From: Fen-1273 sp963837815
GTDB lineage: Bacteria > Bacteroidota > Ignavibacteria > UBA10030 > UBA6906
DNA length: 64,000 nucleotides
Direction of reading: 5' to 3'
Assembly (NCBI GenBank): GCA_963837815.1
Contig: CAWIOS010000009.1
Location: 434,001-498,000, forward strand
A program made the position numbers and the translations under genes. The notes beneath the pieces were generated by a model. It was not told where the DNA came from and searched no databases. It saw only the letters and a list, made by a program, of their open reading frames with translations. Position 1 is the stretch's first letter. Every line of letters starts with the position of its first letter. This document shows positions 1-9,310 of this stretch, one piece after another.

Positions 1-2
1 CT

Positions 3-1460
3 CCCGGCAACAACATGAAGCCCCAGTACACGGTCGACATCACCGGGAGCGCCGCGGCATATGCGGCGGCAACGACGCAGCAGGCGAAGGACTCCATCGA
101 TGCCCATCCGATCATAAGCTTTAACGGGGACCTCATCGCGCAGCTCAACTGGGCGCAGAGACAGGGTTTCACGTTCCGCGGTCACACGCTCGTGTGGTAC
201 AACCAGACCCCGACGCAGTTCTTTTACTCCGGGTACACGACGGCCGGCGCGCGGCTGACGAAGGCACAGATGACTGTGCGCCTCGGCAACTACATCGAAG
301 AGATTGTCCGCCTGATCCATGCCGGGTGGCCCGGGATGCTCGCGGCGATCGATATCGTGAACGAGGCGATCGACGACAACACAGGTGCTGTCAGAACGAC
401 GGGAAACGACTGGTACACGACGTTCGGCGACTCGACATATGTCATGTCGGCGTTTCAATTTGCCCGCCAGTACACGACCCTGTACGGTGAAACCCAGATC
501 AAGCTGTATTACAATGATTATAATTCCGAAATTGCCTCCAAGGCCGACGGGATCGTGAGGCTCTGCACACCGATTTTCCAGGCGGGGTACCTCGACGGGA
601 TCGGCATGCAGGAACACAACAACCTTTCGACGCCGACCGCCCAGACGTTTATCGCATCGTATGACAAGTTCTCCTCCATCTGCTCTGAGATCTCCATTAC
701 AGAGCTCGACGTTGCCACGGGGAGCGCCACCCCCTCCGCCGCGGTCCTTGCGACGCAGGCGAACCAGTACGCGATGCTCTTCAAGTGCTTCGTGGAACGG
801 AGCGCCGGTGCGGGCCGGGGAAAAATCGTGAACGTCTCCAAGGACGGTCTGAACGACCAGTACACGTTCCAGACGAATCAGTCATCGTCCCTGTGGGATT
901 CTCAGAACCAGTGCAAGCCCGCGTTCTTCGCCGTGGTGCGCGTCGGCATATATTACAATGCGCTGGACTCGCTCATCAGATACGCCGACACTCTCAATAT
1001 GAACAACTACACGCCCAATTCATGGACTCAATTTGTCGGGCCTCTGTCCGCGGCCCGGTCGGCACTGGCGATGAACTACTCAACCGCCGTCCCCGCGGAC
1101 ACTGCACTGGCGATGGCGGAAGCGAATCTGAATTCTGCTATCGCGGGGCTCATCCGGAATGTTAACAGCGTGGAACCGGCCGGGGGGAATGCGCCGCGTG
1201 TCTTCAGTCTGGCTCAGAACTATCCGAATCCGTTCAACCCGTCCACGGAGATCGCCTACTCGATTCCCCGCGACGGGTACGTTTCACTCCGTGTGTTTGA
1301 CCTGCTCGGGCGCGAAGTGGCGCGGCTTGTCGACGGGTTCAGTCACGCGGGAACGTATGTAACGCGGTTTGACGCCTCCGGCCTCTCGAGCGGTGTCTAT
1401 TTCTACCGGCTTCAGTCGGGGAGCCTGACAAGAACGATGAAACTCGTCATTCAGAAATAG
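3..1460 (+). CDS. GH10 endo-xylanase with T9SS sorting domain (5' end outside window)
   Basis: Endo-1,4-beta-xylanase, cut by the window edge: the reading frame is open from base 3, so the N-terminus is missing. Counting from the first ATG at 15, the GH10 landmarks are GHTLVWYNQTP (about residues 56-66), the acid/base Glu117 in DIVNEA and the nucleophile Glu230 in SITELDV. After the barrel there is a helical stretch of about 70 residues (residues 310-380, FIVAR-like), then the T9SS C-terminal domain starting at NYPNPFNPSTEI and ending VIQK, so the enzyme is probably exported to the outer surface. The next gene starts one base after the stop, which suggests co-transcription with the xylo-oligosaccharide enzymes downstream. 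Family assignment is firm; full domain order is unknown. Confidence 0.92.
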   Translation, partial: PGNNMKPQYTVDITGSAAAYAAATTQQAKDSIDAHPIISFNGDLIAQLNWAQRQGFTFRGHTLVWYNQTPTQFFYSGYTTAGARLTKAQMTVRLGNYIEEIVRLIHAGWPGMLAAIDIVNEAIDDNTGAVRTTGNDWYTTFGDSTYVMSAFQFARQYTTLYGETQIKLYYNDYNSEIASKADGIVRLCTPIFQAGYLDGIGMQEHNNLSTPTAQTFIASYDKFSSICSEISITELDVATGSATPSAAVLATQANQYAMLFKCFVERSAGAGRGKIVNVSKDGLNDQYTFQTNQSSSLWDSQNQCKPAFFAVVRVGIYYNALDSLIRYADTLNMNNYTPNSWTQFVGPLSAARSALAMNYSTAVPADTALAMAEANLNSAIAGLIRNVNSVEPAGGNAPRVFSLAQNYPNPFNPSTEIAYSIPRDGYVSLRVFDLLGREVARLVDGFSHAGTYVTRFDASGLSSGVYFYRLQSGSLTRTMKLVIQK

Positions 1461-1461
1461 T

Positions 1462-4400
1462 ATGTCATTCGTGCGGACCGCAACACTCCTCCTTTTCCTC
1501 CTGTGGTCCGGCTTCGCCGCCCCTGCTGTGCCGGGGGGCGGCGCGGCCTCTGCGTCCGGCGGGGGCGCATACGCCACAGGAACGTATCCCGATCTCTTTT
1601 CGTCACTTCTGGGGAAGCCCCCTGCGGATATACAGGGGAAGATAGATACCGCGTTCAACCGGCTGTTTTTCGGGGATGATAGCACGGGGCGCGTCTGCTA
1701 TCCCGCAGGATCCGACATGGCATATGTCGAGGATGTCGCGAACAACGACGTCCGGACAGAGGGGATGTCATACGGGATGATGATCGCCGTACAGATGAAC
1801 AGGAAAGATGTCTTCGACAGGCTGTGGAAATGGGCGAAGACATACATGCAGTTCCGTGAGGGGCCTCACAGGGGATATTTCGCCTGGCACTGCAGGACGG
1901 ACGGGACGGTCCTCGACTCCACGGCGGCATCGGACGGGGAAGAGTGGTTCGTCATGTCCCTCTATTTTGCCTCGGCGAGGTGGGGGGACGGCAGCGGGAT
2001 GCTGAACTACCGCGGCGAAGCGGAGTCAATACTCGGGACGATGTTGCACAAGGAATCCGAGCCCGGTCACGGGTCCGTGACAAACATGTTCGACCCGAAG
2101 AGGCACATTGTCGTCTTCGTGCCTTCTGTCCGGGGAAATCAGTTCACGGACCCGTCATACCAGGTTCCCCATTTTTATGAGCTCTGGGCGCGCTGGGCAC
2201 CGAACGATAACGGGTTCTGGCACAACGCGGCGTCTGCCAGCAGGAGGCTCCTCCGTGTGTCGGCGGACTCCGGGACCGGTCTCTCGCCGGACTACGCACC
2301 TTTCGAACGGGGGACGAATCCTCCCGTGAAAGAGCATCTCGCCGATTTCCGGTTCGATGCCTGGAGGGTGGCGATGAACGTCGCCGTCGACTGGCTGTGG
2401 TTTAGAGGAGACGATTGGGAGCCCGCGGAGTCGGACCGGCTTCTCGGCTTCTTCCGTTCGCGCGGCATCGGCTCGTACGGCAACCAGTACTCCCTTGACG
2501 GCACTCAGCTCGGGTCGGATCACAGTGCGGGGCTTGTTGCCATGAACGCCGTCGCCGCGCTTGCGTCCACGCGGCGTGACAGGAAGGAATTCGTCGAGGA
2601 GTTCTGGAACACCCCCGTTCCTTCAGGCCATTACAGGTATTACGACGGCATGCTCTACATGCTTGCGATGCTCCAGGTGAGCGGCAATTTCAGGATATAC
2701 GATCCGACGCGTCCCGCGGGAGTCTCAGCCCCCCGGCCGTCCGTGACTCCCGCGGGACCGGAAGAATGGATCCGGTTTGAAAAGACGGACGGGGGATTCC
2801 CCCTCTCGTCATCGGGCGTCTCCGCCCCGCTCTGCGCATCGTCGAACGACTTCCCCGGTGTCCTCCGGGTCCTCGGCATGTTTCAGAATGACATTGCGGC
2901 AGTCTCCGGCGCCCGGCCGGGAATCATTATGGACAGTATCGCCGCGTCGGATGCGATCGTCATTGTCGGTACGCTCGGAACATGTCCCCTCATTGATATC
3001 CTCGTGCGGGAGAGGAGACTCGACGTGAGAGCGATCGCGGGGAAATGGGAGGCGTCGCTCGTCCAGGTCGTGGACCGCCCGTTCCCGCTCGTCCGCCGTG
3101 CACTCGTGATCGCGGGGAGCGACAAGCGGGGGACGATGTACGGGATGTTCGGCATATCCGGCCGTATAGGCGTTTCGGCGTGGCACTGGTGGGCGGATGT
3201 CCCCGCCAGGCGTCACCCGGATCTCATCATTCTTCCGGGACCGCATGCCGACGGCCCCCCCTCTGTGAAATACCGCGGCATATTCCTCAACGACGAGTAT
3301 CCCGATCTTACGCGTTGGGTGATGGCGACATACGGCACCGCGCACGTCCGGGCAAATCCCCCCGTGCCTCCGGGGATCGCGATGTACGGCCATGAATTCT
3401 ACGGGCGGGTGTTCGAGGTTCTCCTCCGGCTGAGAGCGAACTATCTCTGGCCCGCGATGTGGAACAACGCGTTCAACGAAGACGACCCGGAGAATGCGCG
3501 CCTTGCGGATGAAATGGGGATCGTCATGGGAACTTCCCACCAGGAACCGATGATGAGGGCGCAGAAGGAGTGGGACAGGCGCTACAAGGGGACTCTCGGA
3601 TCGTGGAATTACGCAAAAACTCCGGACGTCCTTCAGTCATTCTGGCGCGAAGGAATCCGGCGCAACAGGACGATGGAGAATATCGTTACGATCGGTCTTC
3701 GCGGCGCGGACGACACGCCGATGGCTCCCGGGGGCCCTGGGGCAAACAGGGCGCTTCTCGAGGAGATCGTCGGCGTGCAGCGGAAAATACTCTCCGAGGA
3801 GGTGAATCCCGATGTCACGCGAGTCCCCCAGGCCTGGTGCCTCTACAAGGAGGTTCTCGATTTCTACAATGCCGGGATGCGCGTTCCGGACGACGTGACG
3901 CTTCTCTGGCCTGACGACAACTGGGGGAACGTGCGGAGGCTTCCGACACCCGAAGAACGTGCCCGCAGAGGGGGAGCAGGGATCTATTATCATTTCGATT
4001 ACCACGGAGGTCCCCGGAGCTACCAGTGGATCAACGCGAATCCGATCGCAAAAATCTGGGACCAGATGTCCCTTGCAAAAACGTACGGCGCCGACAGGAT
4101 CTGGATCGTCAACGTCGGCCACCTGAAAGGGTACGAGTTTCCCCTGGAATACTTCATGGCGCTTGCCTGGAACGCGGAGAGATGGACGAACGACAACACG
4201 GGGGAGTTCACCCGGCTCTGGGCCGAACGCCAGTTCGGGCCGGAACGGGCTCCCCTCATCGCCGATATCATCACTCGGTATTCACGGTACAACGGCCGCC
4301 GCAAGCCCGAGCTCCTCAGTCCCGCAACGTACAGCCTCACGAGCTACAATGAAGCCGCGTCCGTCGTTGCAGACTACAGAGCCGTAGCCGCCGCTGCCGA

Positions 4401-5667
4401 TTCTCTGTACGCGACGCTCCCTCCCGAAGAGAAGGACGCATTTTACGAGCTCGTCCTCTTCCCCGCGAAGGCGGGCGCGATCGTGAACGAGATCTACAAT
4501 GCCGCAGGAAAAAACGCGCTGTATGCAAATCAGGGGCGTTCATCAGCGAATGATATGGCTGCGGAAACGAGGCGCCTCTTCACCGCGGACACCGCTCTCA
4601 TGGGGGAATTCAACAGGTCGCTCGCCGGCGGGAAGTGGAACCACTTCATGGACCAGCCGCACCTGGGGTATACGGGCTGGCAGGACCCCCCTGAAAACAG
4701 CCTCGGGGCGATCCCGCTTAAGGAGATCGACGTTCCCGTCCAGGCGTCGATGGGCGTCGCCGTCGACGGGTCGGCGTCGTTCTGGCCCGGGTCCGGAGGC
4801 TCCCCGGTTCTCCCCCCGTTTGACCGATATAACAATCAGCGCCGGCTGGTCGAACTATTCAACCGCGGGATGACTCCATTTGAATTTAACGCGCGCGCCG
4901 CTCCCCCGTGGATTACCCTGTCCGCGCAGAAGGGGAAAGTCCGTTCGCAAACGGGCATCGAGGTCGGGATCGACTGGAGCCGGAAGCCTCCAGGAGACGC
5001 ATCGGGGAGCGTGAAAATCCACGGAGCCGGGAGCGATGTGGACGTCCGCGTGAATGTCCGGGATTCCCCCGGGATGGACAGGTCTCCCCTCCGCGGGTTT
5101 ATGGAGAGCGACGGCGTCGTCTCGATAGAACCGGAGCACTTCACGGCGAACACGGCGGCCGGTTCCTCGCGCTGGATCAGGATCGAGGGGTACGGGCACA
5201 CGCTCTCCGGCATGAGGGGGACCGCACCTCCTGACGCGCCCACGGCTGTTCCCGGCGTCAATTCTCCCTCGCTGGAATACCGTATGTTCCTCCGCGACTC
5301 CGGGAATGTCGACGTCGATGCCATAGTCGGTCCGACGCTGAATTTTGTCCCCGGAAGAGGACTGCGCTACGCGGTCTCTTTCGACGACGCGCTTCCTTCA
5401 CCTCTCACGCTCGTGCCTGAATCCTATGCTGCGGGGGACAGGAACGGGGACTGGGCGCGGTCAGTCGAAGATAATGCCCGGCACAGTCACTCGACACACG
5501 TCATCGCGCACGCCGGCTGCCACACGCTCAGGATCTGGATGGTGGACCCGGGCGTCGTCATCGAGAAGATCGTCGTCGATTGCGGCGGGCTCAGGCCGAG
5601 TTACATGGGGCCCCCGGAGAGTTATCACCGGATTCCGGAAAACGCACTTGAATTGAACCGGAAGTGA
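1462..5667 (+). CDS. GH8-GH115 fusion: exo-oligoxylanase plus xylan alpha-glucuronidase
   Basis: A 1401-residue bifunctional enzyme. A signal peptide (residues 1 to about 20) is followed by a GH8 domain (about 40-415) resembling reducing-end xylose-releasing exo-oligoxylanases: the likely acid is Glu100 in VRTEGMSYGMM and the likely base is Asp299 in FRFDAWRV. From about residue 434 a complete GH115 alpha-1,2-glucuronidase follows, with the motifs NDEYPDLTRW, MYGHEFYGRVFEV, YLWPAMWNNAF, GTSHQEPMMRA and the family's C-terminal beta domain ending near residue 1390. Each half has about the usual family length, so this is a true fusion and not a misread stop. There is no T9SS domain, so a periplasmic location is likely. 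Together the halves would remove (methyl)glucuronate and trim xylo-oligosaccharides; the hexuronate transporter and uxuA lie downstream. Confidence 0.88.
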   Translation: MSFVRTATLLLFLLWSGFAAPAVPGGGAASASGGGAYATGTYPDLFSSLLGKPPADIQGKIDTAFNRLFFGDDSTGRVCYPAGSDMAYVEDVANNDVRTEGMSYGMMIAVQMNRKDVFDRLWKWAKTYMQFREGPHRGYFAWHCRTDGTVLDSTAASDGEEWFVMSLYFASARWGDGSGMLNYRGEAESILGTMLHKESEPGHGSVTNMFDPKRHIVVFVPSVRGNQFTDPSYQVPHFYELWARWAPNDNGFWHNAASASRRLLRVSADSGTGLSPDYAPFERGTNPPVKEHLADFRFDAWRVAMNVAVDWLWFRGDDWEPAESDRLLGFFRSRGIGSYGNQYSLDGTQLGSDHSAGLVAMNAVAALASTRRDRKEFVEEFWNTPVPSGHYRYYDGMLYMLAMLQVSGNFRIYDPTRPAGVSAPRPSVTPAGPEEWIRFEKTDGGFPLSSSGVSAPLCASSNDFPGVLRVLGMFQNDIAAVSGARPGIIMDSIAASDAIVIVGTLGTCPLIDILVRERRLDVRAIAGKWEASLVQVVDRPFPLVRRALVIAGSDKRGTMYGMFGISGRIGVSAWHWWADVPARRHPDLIILPGPHADGPPSVKYRGIFLNDEYPDLTRWVMATYGTAHVRANPPVPPGIAMYGHEFYGRVFEVLLRLRANYLWPAMWNNAFNEDDPENARLADEMGIVMGTSHQEPMMRAQKEWDRRYKGTLGSWNYAKTPDVLQSFWREGIRRNRTMENIVTIGLRGADDTPMAPGGPGANRALLEEIVGVQRKILSEEVNPDVTRVPQAWCLYKEVLDFYNAGMRVPDDVTLLWPDDNWGNVRRLPTPEERARRGGAGIYYHFDYHGGPRSYQWINANPIAKIWDQMSLAKTYGADRIWIVNVGHLKGYEFPLEYFMALAWNAERWTNDNTGEFTRLWAERQFGPERAPLIADIITRYSRYNGRRKPELLSPATYSLTSYNEAASVVADYRAVAAAADSLYATLPPEEKDAFYELVLFPAKAGAIVNEIYNAAGKNALYANQGRSSANDMAAETRRLFTADTALMGEFNRSLAGGKWNHFMDQPHLGYTGWQDPPENSLGAIPLKEIDVPVQASMGVAVDGSASFWPGSGGSPVLPPFDRYNNQRRLVELFNRGMTPFEFNARAAPPWITLSAQKGKVRSQTGIEVGIDWSRKPPGDASGSVKIHGAGSDVDVRVNVRDSPGMDRSPLRGFMESDGVVSIEPEHFTANTAAGSSRWIRIEGYGHTLSGMRGTAPPDAPTAVPGVNSPSLEYRMFLRDSGNVDVDAIVGPTLNFVPGRGLRYAVSFDDALPSPLTLVPESYAAGDRNGDWARSVEDNARHSHSTHVIAHAGCHTLRIWMVDPGVVIEKIVVDCGGLRPSYMGPPESYHRIPENALELNRK

Positions 5668-5700
5668 TGCCTGCACGCACACAAGAAACGGGAGTCATTC

Positions 5701-7578
5701 ATGGATCACGCTGAAAACGGGTGCCGTTTGCGCGGCGCCGGGATCTGTCTCGGAATTGTCCTCTGTGCGCTCGCCGGATTCGCCACTGTGCACGCGCAAC
5801 CCTCGGGCGGGCCGTACGGGCCCGTCCGCCGTTCATACGCTCTCCCGGCGGGAGCGGCAGCGGTCTATTACGTCGCCGTGGACGGCGACCCGGGGCGATC
5901 CGGGAAAACACCCGACGCGCCGACGACGATCGAATCGGCGATTGAGCGCGTCCGCACGGGGGATGTGATCGTGATGCGCGGCGGCGTCTACCGCACAGGA
6001 GATCTCCGGCTCAACCAGGGGATCACGATACAGCCCTACCGTGACGAGCAGCCGGTGTTCAAGGGCACCGCCCTCGCGGGGAACTGGGAGAATCCTGGAA
6101 ACGGTCTCTGGACCACACGCTGGTCACGGCTCTTCCCGTCGAAGCCCGCGGACTGGTGGCAGCGCAACCATGAAGGGAAGCTGACGCCGTTCTACCGGTT
6201 CAACAACGACATGGTGTTCGTTGACGGTCGTCTCCTGCACGCCGTCGGCTGGGAGGGGGAGGTCGATCAGAATTCGTATTACATCGACTATGACGCGGGA
6301 CTCGTCACGATCGGGACTGACCCGTCGCACCGGCTGGTGGAGATCACGGCACACGACGTCGCACTGCTCAGGACAACGGCAGACCTCCACGGGACGCCGT
6401 CGGACAGGAAAGGGTATACGCTCCGGGGACTCACGTTCACCCAGTATGCGTACCGCGCGCTTGAAATCGAGGGGAAGGAACCCGCAGGGCCCTCCCCCGA
6501 ATCAGCGCACGGAAAGGATGTCGTCGGCTCCACGCTCGAGGACTGCACGATCTCGTACTGCTCCAGGGTTGCGGGATTCTTCCGGGGTGACCGGCTGACG
6601 ATCCGCCACTGCCGCGTAAGCGACACGCGGACGGAAGGGGTCTACATCATCGGCTCCGCCGACGTCCTGCTCGAGGGGAACATATTCACGCGGAACAATA
6701 TTGAAAACATGACCGGTTACTACCCCGCGGCGGTGAAGATATTCAACCAGTGTTACCGTGCCGTCTGCCGTGACAACCTCGTGATCGATCTCCCGAATTC
6801 CAACGGGATCTGGTACGACGTCGGCAACGTGGACGGCGTATTCGTCGACAACTGGATTGAGAACGTCGGGTCGACCGGGGGTCCGATGCGCACAGACCAG
6901 GTGTGGCCGAGCCAGAACGGCTTCTTTTTCGAGATCTCGAAGGGGGCGGTCTGTGCCGGGAATGTCTTCGTGAATTGCGACCACGGGCTCCTTGTCCTCA
7001 ACAGCTCGCACGTCCGGATATTCCAGAATACGTTCTTCAACAGCCCGGCGTGCATCGGGCGGAATGCGCGGGTGGCCGCGGGGGACCATTTCGGCTGGCA
7101 CGCGAGCACGGGGCCCGACGTCGACAAACGGGACGGCCACCAGTTTGTCAACAATCTTCTCACCGCGGAGCGTGGTTTTGACAGGCCCCTCCTTTTCGTG
7201 TGGCAGCCCGCGTCCCTCTGTGCCGGCGAGAACAGGCCGATGCTCGAGGCGTGTGATCACGATGTCTGTGTCCGCGCGGCGGAGAGTTCCGTCTCTCCCC
7301 TTGTACTCTGGAGCCCCGCGCCGGGGGATCAGTGCCAGGCGGGTTTTGATATTCTCGAGGATATTCGGAAATTGGCTCCCGGGTTCTCCGCGCACAGCCG
7401 CACGTTTTCAGCGTACGCGGGTCCGCTCTTCAAGAGTCCGGATCTGCTGAATTTTACGCTCCTGCCGGGATTCCCCGGATCGAACCTCGGAACCAGGCCT
7501 CCGGACGACATCGCCGGGCTGCTCGGCCTGGCGACTGCCGCAGATCCCTATGTTGGAGCATACGCGCCGCGTCCGTGA
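5701..7578 (+). CDS. Secreted parallel beta-helix protein, candidate GH120-like beta-xylosidase
   Basis: 625 residues with an N-terminal signal peptide (about 1-30) and a right-handed parallel beta-helix beginning YYVAVDGDPG (DUF1565-like start), with repeated N-x-I/F turns such as LLEGNIFTRNNIEN. The combination of Asp373 in NGIWYDVG and Glu411 in GFFFEIS resembles the Asp/Glu pair of GH120 beta-xylosidases, which also use a beta-helix fold. That, and the position between two xylanase genes, is the reason for the call. The spacing between the two acids (38 residues) is longer than I recall for the studied GH120 enzyme, so a polysaccharide lyase or another beta-helix hydrolase remains possible. 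No T9SS domain. The ATG is preceded by CGGGAG. Confidence 0.6.
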   Translation: MDHAENGCRLRGAGICLGIVLCALAGFATVHAQPSGGPYGPVRRSYALPAGAAAVYYVAVDGDPGRSGKTPDAPTTIESAIERVRTGDVIVMRGGVYRTGDLRLNQGITIQPYRDEQPVFKGTALAGNWENPGNGLWTTRWSRLFPSKPADWWQRNHEGKLTPFYRFNNDMVFVDGRLLHAVGWEGEVDQNSYYIDYDAGLVTIGTDPSHRLVEITAHDVALLRTTADLHGTPSDRKGYTLRGLTFTQYAYRALEIEGKEPAGPSPESAHGKDVVGSTLEDCTISYCSRVAGFFRGDRLTIRHCRVSDTRTEGVYIIGSADVLLEGNIFTRNNIENMTGYYPAAVKIFNQCYRAVCRDNLVIDLPNSNGIWYDVGNVDGVFVDNWIENVGSTGGPMRTDQVWPSQNGFFFEISKGAVCAGNVFVNCDHGLLVLNSSHVRIFQNTFFNSPACIGRNARVAAGDHFGWHASTGPDVDKRDGHQFVNNLLTAERGFDRPLLFVWQPASLCAGENRPMLEACDHDVCVRAAESSVSPLVLWSPAPGDQCQAGFDILEDIRKLAPGFSAHSRTFSAYAGPLFKSPDLLNFTLLPGFPGSNLGTRPPDDIAGLLGLATAADPYVGAYAPRP

Positions 7579-7640
7579 GTCTGCGTTTGCGGGCCGGGGG
7601 AAGAGGGGGCATGTCGAAGAACGGGAAGGGGGGTGACGTC

Positions 7641-9191
7641 ATGATGAATCACATGAAAAGTGCATTCCTTTGTCTGTCCATGATCGGACTCTTCGCGGGG
7701 GATTCGCTTTCCCAGCCCCTTGCCGCGGGCAAAGGAAAATTCCTGGGAAGCAGCATGAGCGACGTCCGTTCGGATTTTGCAGTGTACTGGAACCAGGTCA
7801 CACCCGAAAACGCGGGTAAATGGGGAAGTGTAGAAGGGTCGCAGGGGAGCTTCAACTGGACTCCGCTCGACGTTATCTACAACTTCGCACTGACGAATTC
7901 ATTTCCGTACAAGCACCACAACCTCGTCTGGGGCCAGCAGCAGCCCGCCTGGATCACGTCGCTTGACTCGGCGGGGCAGAGGGCGGCGGTGGAGCAGTGG
8001 ATTGATACGGTGGCCCAGAGGTACGGCTCCGTTTCGTTTGTCGACGTCGTCAATGAACCCTTCCACGCACCCCCTCCCTATATGAACGCTCTCGGGGGGA
8101 CAGGGAAGACGGGGTATGACTGGGTCATCACCGCATTTCAGATGGCACGGAAGTATTTTTTCCCGGGTGTGAAGCTTCTTGTGAACGATTATAATATACT
8201 CCAGGACAACACAGTCACGACCAGTTACATAGACCTGATCGACACGCTTCTCGTGAGGCACCTGATCGACGGGATCGGCATACAGGGGCATTACTTCGAA
8301 TTCAGGAGCCCCGCCGGCGCGGCCTCCCCGTACGTCTATCCTGTCAGCACGCTCAAATCCAATCTCGACCGGCTTACCGCGACCGGCCTGCCGGTCTATA
8401 TATCGGAGTTCGACATCGACGAGGCGGCGGACAGCACGCAGCTCCAGAGCTATCAGACCTATTTCCCCCTCTTCTGGGAGGATCCCGACGTGCGCGGGAT
8501 GACACTCTGGGGTTACGTGCAGGGTCTCACCTGGAAACCGAACGCATATCTCGTTCGAACGAACGGTTCGGAACGCCCGGCGCTTCAGTGGCTCCGGAAG
8601 TATCTCGCGATTCCGTGGTCGCCGGTTCTCCTCTCTCCTGTGGGGTCGAGCATGGTGCCAAGGAACCCGGAGCTCGTGTGGAATTCGTCCGCGACGGCAC
8701 ACTCATACCGGATCCAGGTGGCCTCAGGCGGCACGTTCGCCTCACCCGTGGTGGATGTGACGACGGCGGACACAATGATTCAGATTGGCACGCTGGCGGC
8801 GAATACGGCCTACGTATGGCATGTAAGCGCCATAAATGACAGCGGTGCCAGTTCGTTTTCCGCACCTGCGAACTTCACGACGAACGACCAGATAATCAAT
8901 TCGGCGGCTGAACCCGCGGGTCTCCCCGGGGCGTTCCGCCTGCTCCAGAATTATCCCAACCCGTTCAACCCGACGACGGTCATCCGGTTTCAGATCCCTG
9001 CCGCGGGGGACGTCCTCCTTGCTGTGTATGATCTCCTGGGGAGAGAAGTGGCGAGGCTCGTGGACGGCAGACGGGCACCGGGATCGTACGCGGTGACGTT
9101 TAGTGGCGAACATTTCCCGGGCGGCGTCTACTTCTACCGCCTCCGGTCGGGAAGCGGGGAAACCGTCAGATCAATGGTGCTCCTCAAATGA
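7641..9191 (+). CDS. GH10 endo-xylanase with FN3-like domain and T9SS sorting domain
   Basis: Second xylanase, 516 residues from the ATG at 7641. This start is chosen because a GGAAGGGG run lies just upstream and a clean signal peptide follows (MMNHMKSAFLCLSMIGLF); the frame is open upstream to 7575 but that stretch looks non-coding. GH10 catalytic domain about residues 30-325, with TPENAGKWG, the acid/base Glu139 in VDVVNEP and the nucleophile Glu256 in YISEFDID. A fibronectin III-like domain follows (about 330-425, ending SAPANFTT), then a T9SS C-terminal domain (NYPNPFNPTTVI to VLLK). The short catalytic domain without visible binding modules contrasts with the first GH10. Likely surface attached or released. 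Confidence 0.92.
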   Translation: MMNHMKSAFLCLSMIGLFAGDSLSQPLAAGKGKFLGSSMSDVRSDFAVYWNQVTPENAGKWGSVEGSQGSFNWTPLDVIYNFALTNSFPYKHHNLVWGQQQPAWITSLDSAGQRAAVEQWIDTVAQRYGSVSFVDVVNEPFHAPPPYMNALGGTGKTGYDWVITAFQMARKYFFPGVKLLVNDYNILQDNTVTTSYIDLIDTLLVRHLIDGIGIQGHYFEFRSPAGAASPYVYPVSTLKSNLDRLTATGLPVYISEFDIDEAADSTQLQSYQTYFPLFWEDPDVRGMTLWGYVQGLTWKPNAYLVRTNGSERPALQWLRKYLAIPWSPVLLSPVGSSMVPRNPELVWNSSATAHSYRIQVASGGTFASPVVDVTTADTMIQIGTLAANTAYVWHVSAINDSGASSFSAPANFTTNDQIINSAAEPAGLPGAFRLLQNYPNPFNPTTVIRFQIPAAGDVLLAVYDLLGREVARLVDGRRAPGSYAVTFSGEHFPGGVYFYRLRSGSGETVRSMVLLK

Positions 9192-9208
9192 GTTTGTGGA
9201 GATTCATC

Positions 9209-9310
9209 ATGTATAACCGTCCCACGCCGAAAGGAGATCCCGGGGGGACCGGCGCGGTGCTTCCGCCCGGGGCGGAGATACTCACTCTTGACCGTCTGGA
9301 TATCAAATGA
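9209..9310 (+). CDS. Possible small ORF (33 aa) coupled to the hexuronate transporter
   Basis: In the 115-base gap after the GH10 gene, an ATG at 9209 with GGAG eight bases upstream opens a 33-codon frame (MYNRPTPKGDPG ... LDRLDIK). Its TGA overlaps the ATG of the MFS gene as ATGA, the usual sign of translational coupling. No known family is recognised and there is no hydrophobic segment. It may be a leader peptide that couples translation, a remnant of a longer gene, or chance. Confidence 0.25.
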   Translation: MYNRPTPKGDPGGTGAVLPPGAEILTLDRLDIK

